Shown: piece by piece, positions 1 through 6,957 of the stretch | Position numbering within the stretch: position 1 is the stretch's first letter | Layout of the letters: each line of letters starts with the position of its first letter | NCBI GenBank assembly: GCA_964403465.1 | Contig: CAYOFY010000059.1 | Span: 1 to 9,986, forward strand | From: JAFGKM01 sp964403465 | Lineage (GTDB): Bacteria > Ratteibacteria > UBA8468 > B48-G9 > JAFGKM01 | Direction of reading: 5' to 3' | Length of the DNA stretch: 9,986 nt | The notes under the pieces: generated by a model | Databases searched by the model: none | Told to the model about the DNA's origin: nothing | Seen by the model: only the letters and a program-made list of their open reading frames with translations | Program-made: the position numbers and the translations under genes

Positions 1-2
1 TG

Positions 3-62
3 CCGGAGAAAAAGTACGGCACCGCCTACCTGCAGGCGCTGCGCTCCGCCCTCAAAAGTTAA
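3..62 (+). CDS. C-terminal end of an unidentified plus-strand protein (partial)
   Basis: An open frame enters from the left edge and ends at a TAA at 60-62. The 19 visible codons read PEKKYGTAYLQALRSALKS. Sixteen of the 19 codons end in G or C, which looks like real coding sequence and contrasts with the AT-rich gene that follows. The frame converges on the toxin gene, with only 17 bp between the two stop codons. The family cannot be recognised from so short a tail. It is too short to be certain it is a gene; the case rests on codon bias and the clean stop just before the next gene. Confidence 0.5.
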   Translation, partial: PEKKYGTAYLQALRSALKS

Positions 63-79
63 GGATAGAATCAAGATAA

Positions 80-856
80 TCAACCATTCAAAGTCCGGAT
101 ATAATCAGGGAAAAGCAGAATTTTCTTTTCCTCATCAGGACTGAATAGATAGGGCTTTATATCCGAGGCAAGGAGATTAAAATTCAAGTCCTTGCATCTG
201 GAAAGAAGCCGCTGTTTCAGATTTTCCATATCAGGAATGCCGGTTTTTGCCTTAAGATAGTTAAAAGCGGGCTTTGTTCTGCCAAACAGGAAAATTGCAT
301 CGTAAAAATCACGTCCCATCGGACGGTTGCGTTTTAAAATAGCATATATCTTCTGAGATAAAAGAATATCGGCAGGCGCGCTGTTTATTCTCAGAAAGAC
401 ATCAAACCTGTTTATCAGCGGCTTTTCTCTTTTATATGCAACTCCCTGTGCTTCCGCGTCGACCTGAATCATGAGTTTTTCCGACTTATGGCCTGACAAC
501 CCTTGCTTAAATAATATATCTTTGAACGCTATCTGTGTTCTGTAAGCACCCTGAAACGCGCTTTTTATTTCAGTATTATAGCCCTCCAGTTTCATTCGTT
601 TGTTTACCAGATTACTCATTTCAATAAATTCGTTTTGCTCCATGCCAATGATATCGAAATCAAGGTCCTCTGAAAATCTTGAATGTTGAAATATGATACG
701 CAGCGAGGTTCCGCCGACAAGTGTCATTTTCCCCGCGTATTTTGAACTGAATATAACCTCTAGAATTTTATATTGCAGATACTCTCTTATGATGTTGTTC
801 TTAAAAGGACGCTGGTTTTTGGGATAAAATGATTCAATTTGCATTATGTCAAGCAT
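80..856 (-). CDS. AbiEii/AbiGii-family nucleotidyltransferase toxin
   Basis: This is a 258-aa cytoplasmic protein of the AbiEii toxin family (DNA polymerase beta-like nucleotidyltransferase fold, toxin of type IV toxin-antitoxin and abortive-infection systems). Characterised relatives transfer nucleotides to RNA targets such as tRNA; the target here is unknown. The expected motifs are present in order: GGTSLR at residues 48-53, SEDLDFD at 62-68 (metal-binding D64 and D66), a VD pair near 132-133, and the K169 ... GRDFYD (181-186) helix near the C-terminus. Nothing looks truncated or inactivated. The gene overlaps the antitoxin stop by 8 bp (ATGCTTGA). I chose the ATG at 856 because a GGAG lies 10 nt upstream; the next in-frame ATG (844) has no site at usable distance. 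Base composition is AT-rich relative to the flanking genes, consistent with horizontal acquisition. Family assignment is strong; biological role (phage defence or plasmid/genome stabilisation) is inferred. Confidence 0.9.
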   Translation of the reverse strand: MLDIMQIESFYPKNQRPFKNNIIREYLQYKILEVIFSSKYAGKMTLVGGTSLRIIFQHSRFSEDLDFDIIGMEQNEFIEMSNLVNKRMKLEGYNTEIKSAFQGAYRTQIAFKDILFKQGLSGHKSEKLMIQVDAEAQGVAYKREKPLINRFDVFLRINSAPADILLSQKIYAILKRNRPMGRDFYDAIFLFGRTKPAFNYLKAKTGIPDMENLKQRLLSRCKDLNFNLLASDIKPYLFSPDEEKKILLFPDYIRTLNG

Positions 857-1469
857 TTTTTATATACTCCATAAAAATTTTAACTCTCTTATTAAGACTT
901 CCCTGTTTGAAATTCTCTGAAAGTTCAAAGAGCCTTTCTTCCCTGCACTTTTCATAAAAGATATCCCTGTTAAAGCGCAGACTCTCAAAATCCGTCAAGA
1001 CTTTCAGGTCCGTATGGATATAAAGATAATCAAGTATGGATTTTTCCGGGCAGGCAATCTTATAAGACTTGCCGCTTCCGTAATTAATAAACTCATAGCC
1101 GAAAAACAGTTCCGGCTTCATGGATGAATAAATAAAAGAGCCAAGATGTGTATTGAAAGAATATGTCCGCTTTGTTGAAACTGAGGTTATCCCGTATACC
1201 ATCTCCGGTATTAATCTATAATAGGACAGCGCACTTTCAAAAGATACGTAGGAGGGAGTGTAAATCCGGTTTGCAATTTCAAAAAGCGTGTTTTCGCTTA
1301 TATCCAAATCACTGAAGTAATAGTTGCCCTTAATAATTTTTTTTATATATCCTTTATCCTGCCAGTCATTCAACCGCCTCCTGTGGAAATCAGGAGATAT
1401 AATCCTGATATCATAAAGGGAAAACAGGGTAAAATCCTTCAACTTTTCCCGCAGTTCAATAAACCTCAT
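849..1469 (-). CDS. AbiEi-like antitoxin with winged-helix N-terminus
   Basis: A 206-aa protein immediately upstream of, and overlapping, the AbiEii toxin gene. Residues 1-55 look like a winged helix-turn-helix (a helical start, then FHRRRLNDWQDKGYIKKI and a short beta wing), the DNA-binding element AbiEi antitoxins use for autorepression. The rest resembles the AbiEi C-terminal region: the PSYVSFESALSYYRLIP segment at 72-88 and the CPEKSILDYLY segment at 140-150 are typical of the family. Known AbiEi proteins neutralise the toxin and repress their own promoter. The start at 1469 lacks a clear Shine-Dalgarno sequence, so initiation may be weak or use the A-rich leader; no better in-frame start exists, since an ATG at 1490 runs into a stop after four codons. 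A consensus sigma70 promoter lies 42-69 bp upstream of the start codon. The pairing with the toxin makes the call firm; sequence similarity alone would be weaker. Confidence 0.82.
   Translation of the reverse strand: MRFIELREKLKDFTLFSLYDIRIISPDFHRRRLNDWQDKGYIKKIIKGNYYFSDLDISENTLFEIANRIYTPSYVSFESALSYYRLIPEMVYGITSVSTKRTYSFNTHLGSFIYSSMKPELFFGYEFINYGSGKSYKIACPEKSILDYLYIHTDLKVLTDFESLRFNRDIFYEKCREERLFELSENFKQGSLNKRVKIFMEYIKNA
867..870 (-). promoter_or_regulatory. Shine-Dalgarno site of the toxin gene
   Basis: On the coding strand GGAG is followed by 10 nt and then the ATG at 854-856. It lies inside the 3' end of the antitoxin gene and supports the upstream of two possible starts (856 rather than 844). 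The spacing is slightly long, which may keep toxin translation below that of the antitoxin or tie it to translation of the upstream gene. Confidence 0.55.
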
Positions 1470-1475
1470 TTTATT

Positions 1476-1493
1476 TCATAAAGGTGTCATAAA
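1476..1493 (-). promoter_or_regulatory. Candidate operator: TTTATGA direct repeat in the antitoxin leader
   Basis: The coding strand reads TTTATGACACCTTTATGA: two exact 7-bp copies (1487-1493 and 1476-1482) repeated at 11 bp, close to one helical turn, so both face the same side of the DNA. They sit between the predicted transcription start (about 1504) and the antitoxin ATG (1469). AbiEi-type antitoxins autoregulate by binding repeats at their promoters, so this is a reasonable operator candidate. The stretch is AT-rich and chance is possible. Confidence 0.3.
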
Positions 1494-1510
1494 AAGCACT
1501 TTTAAGAATC

Positions 1511-1538
1511 ATTATATACCATATTTGTTTCCTGTCAA
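1511..1538 (-). promoter_or_regulatory. Consensus sigma70 promoter of the toxin-antitoxin operon
   Basis: On the minus strand a perfect -35 hexamer TTGACA (1533-1538) is followed by a 16-bp spacer and a perfect -10 hexamer TATAAT (1511-1516). Transcription would start near 1504, giving a leader of about 35 nt before the antitoxin ATG at 1469. Both hexamers match the consensus completely, in the only sizeable gap upstream of the gene, so this is very likely its promoter. A promoter this strong fits a system held down by autorepression. Confidence 0.85.
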
Positions 1539-1569
1539 GTTTATTTTGCGAGAAGGAACTCATGGGTTT

Positions 1570-4500
1570 TTACCGGGAGACGCGGAGTTCGATTAAAATG
1601 TAGTCCTTTTCGGCAACATTAAGGTTGAATGAACCAGTTGACCGTGCAAGTTCCTTCATCCCGTATCCCTCATAGACAGCGAATTCCGTTTCCCTGCCGA
1701 ACAACTCCCCGCTTTTGACGTTGATAACACCGTCAAAAGGTTTTTCCCCGAGGTTGGAAACCACGCATAAAGTCTTTCCCTCTTTCTGCCAGTAGCCTAT
1801 GTAAACATCTCTGTCGGCAGAAGCCGTAATTATACCGGTTCCTTTCCAGCAGGGATAAAATTTGCTCCCCTTGATTTCAAACCTGTCCTGCACCGCATAT
1901 ACCTTGTTCAGTTCCGGTATGTTGCAGTAAAAACCCCAGCACTGTATCCCGAGTGGAAGGGTCATCGCCACCATGGTTCTTGTATATTTCGCTATCTCAT
2001 CATCCGGCTTTGTGGAATGAGGCAGCGTCGGCAGGAAAATAGGAATCGTGCCGAACTGTATCCCGAACATGGCGCGCAGACGTTCCATTGTGAGCAGTTT
2101 TGTGTAATCCAGCGTTACAAGTTGCCCCACTCTTCCTGTTCTCTGCTGGTATGATTCGCCGTCCAGTAGCATGTGGTTGAAGGAAGCAATGGGTGCGACC
2201 ATCTGCGAGTAGTTATGCAGTACAAAAAACGGTTCCTTCCCTTTCTCATAAAAAAGGATGTATATCTGCTTCCTCATCTCCCTGTCATAGAAAATCGGGT
2301 AGGACGGATATTCCTTTCCGTCCCTCGAATAGCCACAGTAAAGACGGTTGTTGCACCTCATAACGGTTCCATAGTCGTAATACAACCCGTCAATTCCGTA
2401 TTCTTCTATCGCTTTTGCGGTTGACCAGAGAAAGAAATCCCGCCAGGAAGAACTGGACGGACAGGTGCCGTCATGATAAAAGCCCCTGGATGCATAAGAC
2501 CAGGTATCCTGGACTCCCGGATTCTGCCACTCCTGTTTATAATAACGATACTCCGGGGTATTGTCGCCGGCGCCGTTGCTTGTCACGTAAACAAGATTTT
2601 TGACGTCCGCAGAGGAGGAAAGACTCTTCTTGAAATCCTCAGGGTTCATTGCAGGATAAGGCACACCCGGTTTAACATGGTATCTTGGACCCGTGGTGTA
2701 TCCGGTGCTTACCATTGGCTTTGCCTTTGTTGACACACAACTTGCAAACCTGTATGTGAACCAATCTTTCTCAACAGGACGGGAAGGGGTAGCCATGAGA
2801 CCGAAGGTATAACATAACGGTTCTTTGATCGTAATCGGCTGGTCTATGAAAATAATTTTTAATGTGACGGATTCCTTTTTCTTTATGAGCTGCACGGTTT
2901 TTGACGGATCCTCAAGATGAAAATTCTGGTCGGTTTCGGCAAACCAAGCCAGTCCTCTTTCGTCATCCCCTACCCATATGTGCGGCATGAAATAATCGCT
3001 CCAGTAATCTCCCACCCCGCCTTCAAGGTCGAGGACAGACCATTTTTGCAGATGTCCCCTGTACGGGTATTTCAAAAGAGCGTGTTCTTCTTTTATGGGT
3101 ATTTCAAGGGACAGCTGTTTGACGGTAACGCCCTGGCGCAGAACCGGTTTGAATGTAACGTCAAAACGCATCATTCCGTCAAATTCCACGGCGGTTTTTA
3201 CCTGCACGGTTATCCCCCCGCCTTTCATCTCCTGCGCAAAAGATACCCTGTCAGGGAACGCCCTCTCCCATTTTCTGCTTTCAGGTTGAAATAGAACCCC
3301 GCCTGCGGAGGTTTCCAGCACGAGTGAAACCGGCCCTGCAAGTACATCCCTGCCGTCCGCCCGAATTTTTGCCGGCAGAGGACCTTCTGAAAAATCGTAT
3401 TCGCTGCATACTGTCCTGAGAATAGCCCCTTCCCTTTCAACCGGCTTCCACGGCGGCGGGACGATATGCCTGTCTGCGAGGCTGGACGAAAACCCGTGCC
3501 ATTCCGCATTCATATAACTGAGAAATTCATGGCTTGTCTCATAACTCCCGAGGTTGCTTGAAGCCCTGACAGTTACTGTATACTTTTCTCCGGGAAAAGC
3601 TTTCAGGGGAAAGGTCATCTCCCCTTTTGAATCACCCGTTACCCTGGCATTTTTTGCCAGCACGGTTTTGCCGTCTGTATCAGTCCATTTTACGTCAAGG
3701 AGAAAACTCCTGCCGATATCAACCGCCAGTTCCCATATAAGTTTCAATATTCCGTCTTTGCTGGCAGGTAAAAGAGTGATTGAAAAAGGGTCTTTTACCG
3801 CAAACGGCGTAACCTGCCTGAAAAGAAGTTCCGAGGGAGATGCTATTGAAATCGCACTGTAATACTCTCCTTCTTTTTCAGCCGGATACGAAAAAGCAAA
3901 AGAAGCCGTTCCTCCTTTTTGTACCTGCAGATTTTTTGTTTCGCCGGCAACAATATCTCCTTTTATGGCAGAGAAACCTTTGATTGAACGTTTATTCAGG
4001 ATGGTTTCTTCTACTTTGAGAAGGGACCACTGTATTTTATATTCACCTCTCTCCGGAGCCGTAAAGCCGCCCCCCGACATGATTTTATTTCTGTCCAGTT
4101 TCTGATGGACTTTTATTGAAGAGTCAAGACCTCCGAATTCCATCTCCCCGAAATTGGTTATATCGGCGTAAGCAAGGTTAAAGGTCACATTTGTAAAATA
4201 CTGGGGGTTGTGGCAGTTTCTTCCCAGGTTGAAAAGCCATTTGTCACCTGCGGAAGGAGCAGATAAACCCAGCGTCCTGAAAGGAATTACGGCAAGCCCC
4301 CACCACTCGGTTTCGGTAACATCCGAAAGGGTTTTCCATTCGCCGTTCCATTTTATATCGCCGTCCTTGAGGTCAGCCCTGACATCAGCCGAATTGAATA
4401 TCAGCTGGTAGAGCGGCTTGTCTCCGGTAGGCGATAGGAAAATCTCAAATGACTCGTCAGCCCAGACATGCCCGTCATCTTTCAGCGCCTCGGTTTTCGG

Positions 4501-5427
4501 TTTCCCGTCAAGCACTGCGTGAACCCTTATGTAGAGGTTTTTGTCATCATAGGAGATGCCCGCGCGCGTCTGCCTGGGGGCGTAGGTCAGCTGGGGAATC
4601 TGCAGGAAGCCTGTTATATCTGCGCTATCATCCCAGCCCTCTGGATTTTGGGGAGAAAGGTCGGCGGTCCCCTTTATTTTCGGTATTACAATCTTCAGCT
4701 TTACCGGTATTCCGGCAGCCCCTTCTGATTTTTTCTCCTCTGCCGGGCTCTTCAGGTAATCCGCAAGGTAGAGAGAATTTATTTTATCCGCTATAAGAGG
4801 TCGGTCATAGATTCTTAATTCGTCAAGCACCGTTGCCTCGCTGATTGAAGCGTATATCATCTCCCCGATGTCAACCGGCGGTTCCTTGACGGAGACTTCC
4901 CCCGCCTTTTTGCCGTTTATATAAAGACGCGCTGTATCCTTGTCCCATGTAAGGGCAAAGAACCGCCATTCGTCCTTCGCCCAGTCCCGCGTAGTGAGGG
5001 TTATCGTCTGAACTGCGCCTTCCCTTCCGATATAGAAATAGAGCATCGGGGTCGGCAGTTTGAAAAACTGTATCTTGTCGCCTTTTGGCGTGCCGGGTAA
5101 ACAGGCGTTGAAAAAATAATTATCCCTATTCGGCTTCTCAGGGTCCCAGCCGTGTGGTTTCACCCACAATGTCACAGTTCCCTGCGGAGGAAGTATATTC
5201 CCCGATGATTGCCATGAGAGCCGGTTCTTTTCAAGAAGAATTGCCTTGCCGGAAATCCCTTCTGCAAGATTCGGCCCGCCCTCTGCGAGTTTTCCCTCCG
5301 GAGTGCCCTGCGCATAATCGGCATTGATTCCGTTCTCAAACGAGGCATGGAAAAGCAGCCCCTCATCCGCAAAAACCGCGGCCGTCAGGATATTGAAAAT
5401 TCCGAATAAAATAAACAACCGTTTCAT
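1570..5427 (-). CDS. Secreted LamG / CBM9-like / GH123-related multidomain glycan-active protein
   Basis: A 1285-aa exported protein. Residues 1-20 form a signal peptide with probable cleavage after VFA. Residues about 22-225 look like a LamG/concanavalin-type lectin domain (LLFHASFENG near the start, GTVTLWVKP, DEWRFFALTWD, ATVLDELRIYDRPL). Residues about 245-440 resemble a CBM9-like/DOMON sugar-binding domain (DDKNLYIRVHA, DESFEIFLSP). Residues 445-645 are beta-rich linkers. Residues about 645-880 resemble the beta-sandwich of GH123 N-terminal domains (MPHIWVGDDERGLAWFAETD at 814-833). Residues 885-1190 look like a (beta/alpha)8 barrel: GIDGLYYDYG at 1011-1020, a conserved RCNN...CGY...YPIF...RE run at 1024-1050, HN at 1071-1072, and LLDGES around D1089/E1091, with D1018, D1089 and E1091 as acidic candidates. 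A C-terminal beta domain follows. The start has GGAGG five nt upstream. It is the last gene of the operon, 30 bp after the 495-aa gene. Hydrolase activity and substrate are inferred. The canonical GH123 adjacent Asp-Glu pair is not obvious, so it may be a divergent or non-catalytic relative. Confidence 0.75.
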   Translation of the reverse strand: MKRLFILFGIFNILTAAVFADEGLLFHASFENGINADYAQGTPEGKLAEGGPNLAEGISGKAILLEKNRLSWQSSGNILPPQGTVTLWVKPHGWDPEKPNRDNYFFNACLPGTPKGDKIQFFKLPTPMLYFYIGREGAVQTITLTTRDWAKDEWRFFALTWDKDTARLYINGKKAGEVSVKEPPVDIGEMIYASISEATVLDELRIYDRPLIADKINSLYLADYLKSPAEEKKSEGAAGIPVKLKIVIPKIKGTADLSPQNPEGWDDSADITGFLQIPQLTYAPRQTRAGISYDDKNLYIRVHAVLDGKPKTEALKDDGHVWADESFEIFLSPTGDKPLYQLIFNSADVRADLKDGDIKWNGEWKTLSDVTETEWWGLAVIPFRTLGLSAPSAGDKWLFNLGRNCHNPQYFTNVTFNLAYADITNFGEMEFGGLDSSIKVHQKLDRNKIMSGGGFTAPERGEYKIQWSLLKVEETILNKRSIKGFSAIKGDIVAGETKNLQVQKGGTASFAFSYPAEKEGEYYSAISIASPSELLFRQVTPFAVKDPFSITLLPASKDGILKLIWELAVDIGRSFLLDVKWTDTDGKTVLAKNARVTGDSKGEMTFPLKAFPGEKYTVTVRASSNLGSYETSHEFLSYMNAEWHGFSSSLADRHIVPPPWKPVEREGAILRTVCSEYDFSEGPLPAKIRADGRDVLAGPVSLVLETSAGGVLFQPESRKWERAFPDRVSFAQEMKGGGITVQVKTAVEFDGMMRFDVTFKPVLRQGVTVKQLSLEIPIKEEHALLKYPYRGHLQKWSVLDLEGGVGDYWSDYFMPHIWVGDDERGLAWFAETDQNFHLEDPSKTVQLIKKKESVTLKIIFIDQPITIKEPLCYTFGLMATPSRPVEKDWFTYRFASCVSTKAKPMVSTGYTTGPRYHVKPGVPYPAMNPEDFKKSLSSSADVKNLVYVTSNGAGDNTPEYRYYKQEWQNPGVQDTWSYASRGFYHDGTCPSSSSWRDFFLWSTAKAIEEYGIDGLYYDYGTVMRCNNRLYCGYSRDGKEYPSYPIFYDREMRKQIYILFYEKGKEPFFVLHNYSQMVAPIASFNHMLLDGESYQQRTGRVGQLVTLDYTKLLTMERLRAMFGIQFGTIPIFLPTLPHSTKPDDEIAKYTRTMVAMTLPLGIQCWGFYCNIPELNKVYAVQDRFEIKGSKFYPCWKGTGIITASADRDVYIGYWQKEGKTLCVVSNLGEKPFDGVINVKSGELFGRETEFAVYEGYGMKELARSTGSFNLNVAEKDYILIELRVSR

Positions 5428-5457
5428 CTGCGCCTCCCCCCTTCCTTTAGTCTCACT

Positions 5458-6945
5458 TTATTTTCCCAGCGTTCCGAATGGAACCCACCTGCCCGGCTCG
5501 CCGGATTCTATACATATCCATCCGGCCCATGCCTTAGACGACACAGCCGGGTCAGGGTCGGTATTCATTATGCGGTCGCCTTTCTGCCAGACGCCTGCTT
5601 TCGGCGGTTCGGTTCCGGGTGTATTGCGCCGGTCAACGACATAAGGCTCGATTACCCTGATGTTATCCGTGTGCGTGGTGCCGACGTGGATAATCCGTCC
5701 GTATCTCTCAATCCCTTCTCCCGTGAATTGCAGTCCTTCGCGGTTGGAAAAAGTCGTTCCTATATCAATAATAATAGACTGTGAAGCCGTGCCCAGTTTA
5801 ACTCCGCCCCAGAACGAGCAGTTGATAAGGGTCAGTGGTTTGGGCTGGTCCCATACGACGGACAGGGGGGCGGGATTCTCGCTTTCGGGTTTCGCTTCCT
5901 CGCCGTCGGGGCCCCGCCAGAACATAACCTGACCTCCGGGGTAATGCTGGATATCTGAAAGCGTAACCGAAAACCTTGCATTTGAATCGACACGGGCAGA
6001 AGCGGGATATCCGCCTGCCGGATGCCCGTATAAGAACGGACCCAGCCATTCGCTCCACGTGCCGTAGATATTTACGCCACCTGCATAGACAGCCACCGCC
6101 GCGCCTGTTGTTTTAACGGGCCCTCCGCCCAGACCGCTGTTGAATATCATCAACTGTCCGCCTGTAATCCGGACGCCTTCCTTCGCTCCTTCTTTTGCTC
6201 CAAGAAGCAAATTGTTAACGGTGTTACTCGCACCGTTGCCCGTGGCATAGACAAATCCGTATTCGCTGAAGTTCTGGATATGCACATCTCGAAAAGAGTT
6301 ACCAACGATATCCCCGCCGCTGCCGTCCATGCCAACTTTGACTCCTATCCCAACATCCTGCACAGACAGATGATCGAAGATAGAGTTCTTGAATGCGCCG
6401 GGGTGGTTGTACGCCCCCGGATTGAGACTGAGGGCGTAGGGCCTGCCGAAATCGCAAATCTGGATGCCCGTGATCTTCTTCCCTCTGCCGGAAAGCGACA
6501 GGTTCTCCACCCGCAGTCCCCAGCAGAAATTGAAGAAGAACATCTCCCCCTCATCTCCCCCGAGCCACTGGAAATAAGCGTTCCCCAACCATGTCGCCAC
6601 GGGTGTTTCGCAGCAGATTACCAGGTTCGCCTTTTCCGTGATGGTGATGGCGCGCGAGATACCGTAGAACTTCGGCGGCGTCGGGATAAACAGCACGCCC
6701 TTCTGTTCCCGGAACTCATAACCCTTGTGTTCGGGCAACCTGGCATTGAACTGGTCAAACGCCTTCTGTATCGCATCGGTCTCATCCGTGCCGTCGCCTC
6801 TGGCGTAATCCCCCAGGTTGACGTAAACGGCTCCGGATTCATCTTTCCCACCTCTCGCTGATGATTCCCCGGCAAAAGATATCTTGCCGGTTCCGACTGC
6901 CAGAGCAACAAAAAGGGTAAAAAATAATAATATTCTCTTTTTCAT
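5458..6945 (-). CDS. Secreted right-handed beta-helix protein (Pectate_lyase_3 / GH28-related)
   Basis: A 495-aa protein with a signal peptide (residues 1-25, probable cleavage after SFA). Residues 41-64 carry the hallmark start of Pectate_lyase_3 domains, NLGDYARGDGTDETDAIQKA, which caps a right-handed beta-helix. Residues about 85-430 have the short beta-strand turns of such a helix (repeated N-S/C-x-F, G-V-x-V, N-I-Y patterns). The family includes polysaccharide lyases, hydrolases, epimerases and phage tailspikes; no catalytic set can be assigned here. The tail (446-495) is a separate small module with spaced W and G residues: W453, GD 456-457, GW 475-476, C478, W487 and a final FG at 490-491. 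A GAGGAG lies six nt before the ATG and overlaps the upstream stop codon, fixing the start at 6945. It is related in layout, but only distantly in sequence, to the two upstream beta-helix genes. Confidence 0.8.
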   Translation of the reverse strand: MKKRILLFFTLFVALAVGTGKISFAGESSARGGKDESGAVYVNLGDYARGDGTDETDAIQKAFDQFNARLPEHKGYEFREQKGVLFIPTPPKFYGISRAITITEKANLVICCETPVATWLGNAYFQWLGGDEGEMFFFNFCWGLRVENLSLSGRGKKITGIQICDFGRPYALSLNPGAYNHPGAFKNSIFDHLSVQDVGIGVKVGMDGSGGDIVGNSFRDVHIQNFSEYGFVYATGNGASNTVNNLLLGAKEGAKEGVRITGGQLMIFNSGLGGGPVKTTGAAVAVYAGGVNIYGTWSEWLGPFLYGHPAGGYPASARVDSNARFSVTLSDIQHYPGGQVMFWRGPDGEEAKPESENPAPLSVVWDQPKPLTLINCSFWGGVKLGTASQSIIIDIGTTFSNREGLQFTGEGIERYGRIIHVGTTHTDNIRVIEPYVVDRRNTPGTEPPKAGVWQKGDRIMNTDPDPAVSSKAWAGWICIESGEPGRWVPFGTLGK

Positions 6946-6951
6946 TCTTGT

Positions 6952-6957
6952 CTCCTC
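6952..6957 (-). promoter_or_regulatory. Shine-Dalgarno site overlapping the preceding stop codon
   Basis: GAGGAG precedes the ATG of the 495-aa gene by 6 nt. The TGA stop of the upstream gene (6956-6958) shares bases with it, so ribosomes terminating on the 602-aa gene are positioned directly over the next initiation site. This supports both the start at 6945 and translational coupling. Confidence 0.75.

Noticed and set aside
1539..1569. A terminator after the secreted operon
   Set aside because: Only a three-base-pair stem (GAG/CTC) can be drawn and no T-run follows it on the minus strand.
2173..4796. Several plus-strand open frames of 60-125 codons
   Set aside because: They lie opposite the 1285-aa gene, show no recognisable domain, and are explained as antisense shadows of a well-supported protein.
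6280..6861. A 193-codon plus-strand frame
   Set aside because: It is antisense to the beta-helix gene whose signal peptide and GDG-DET motif are clear; its product has low-complexity, family-free sequence.
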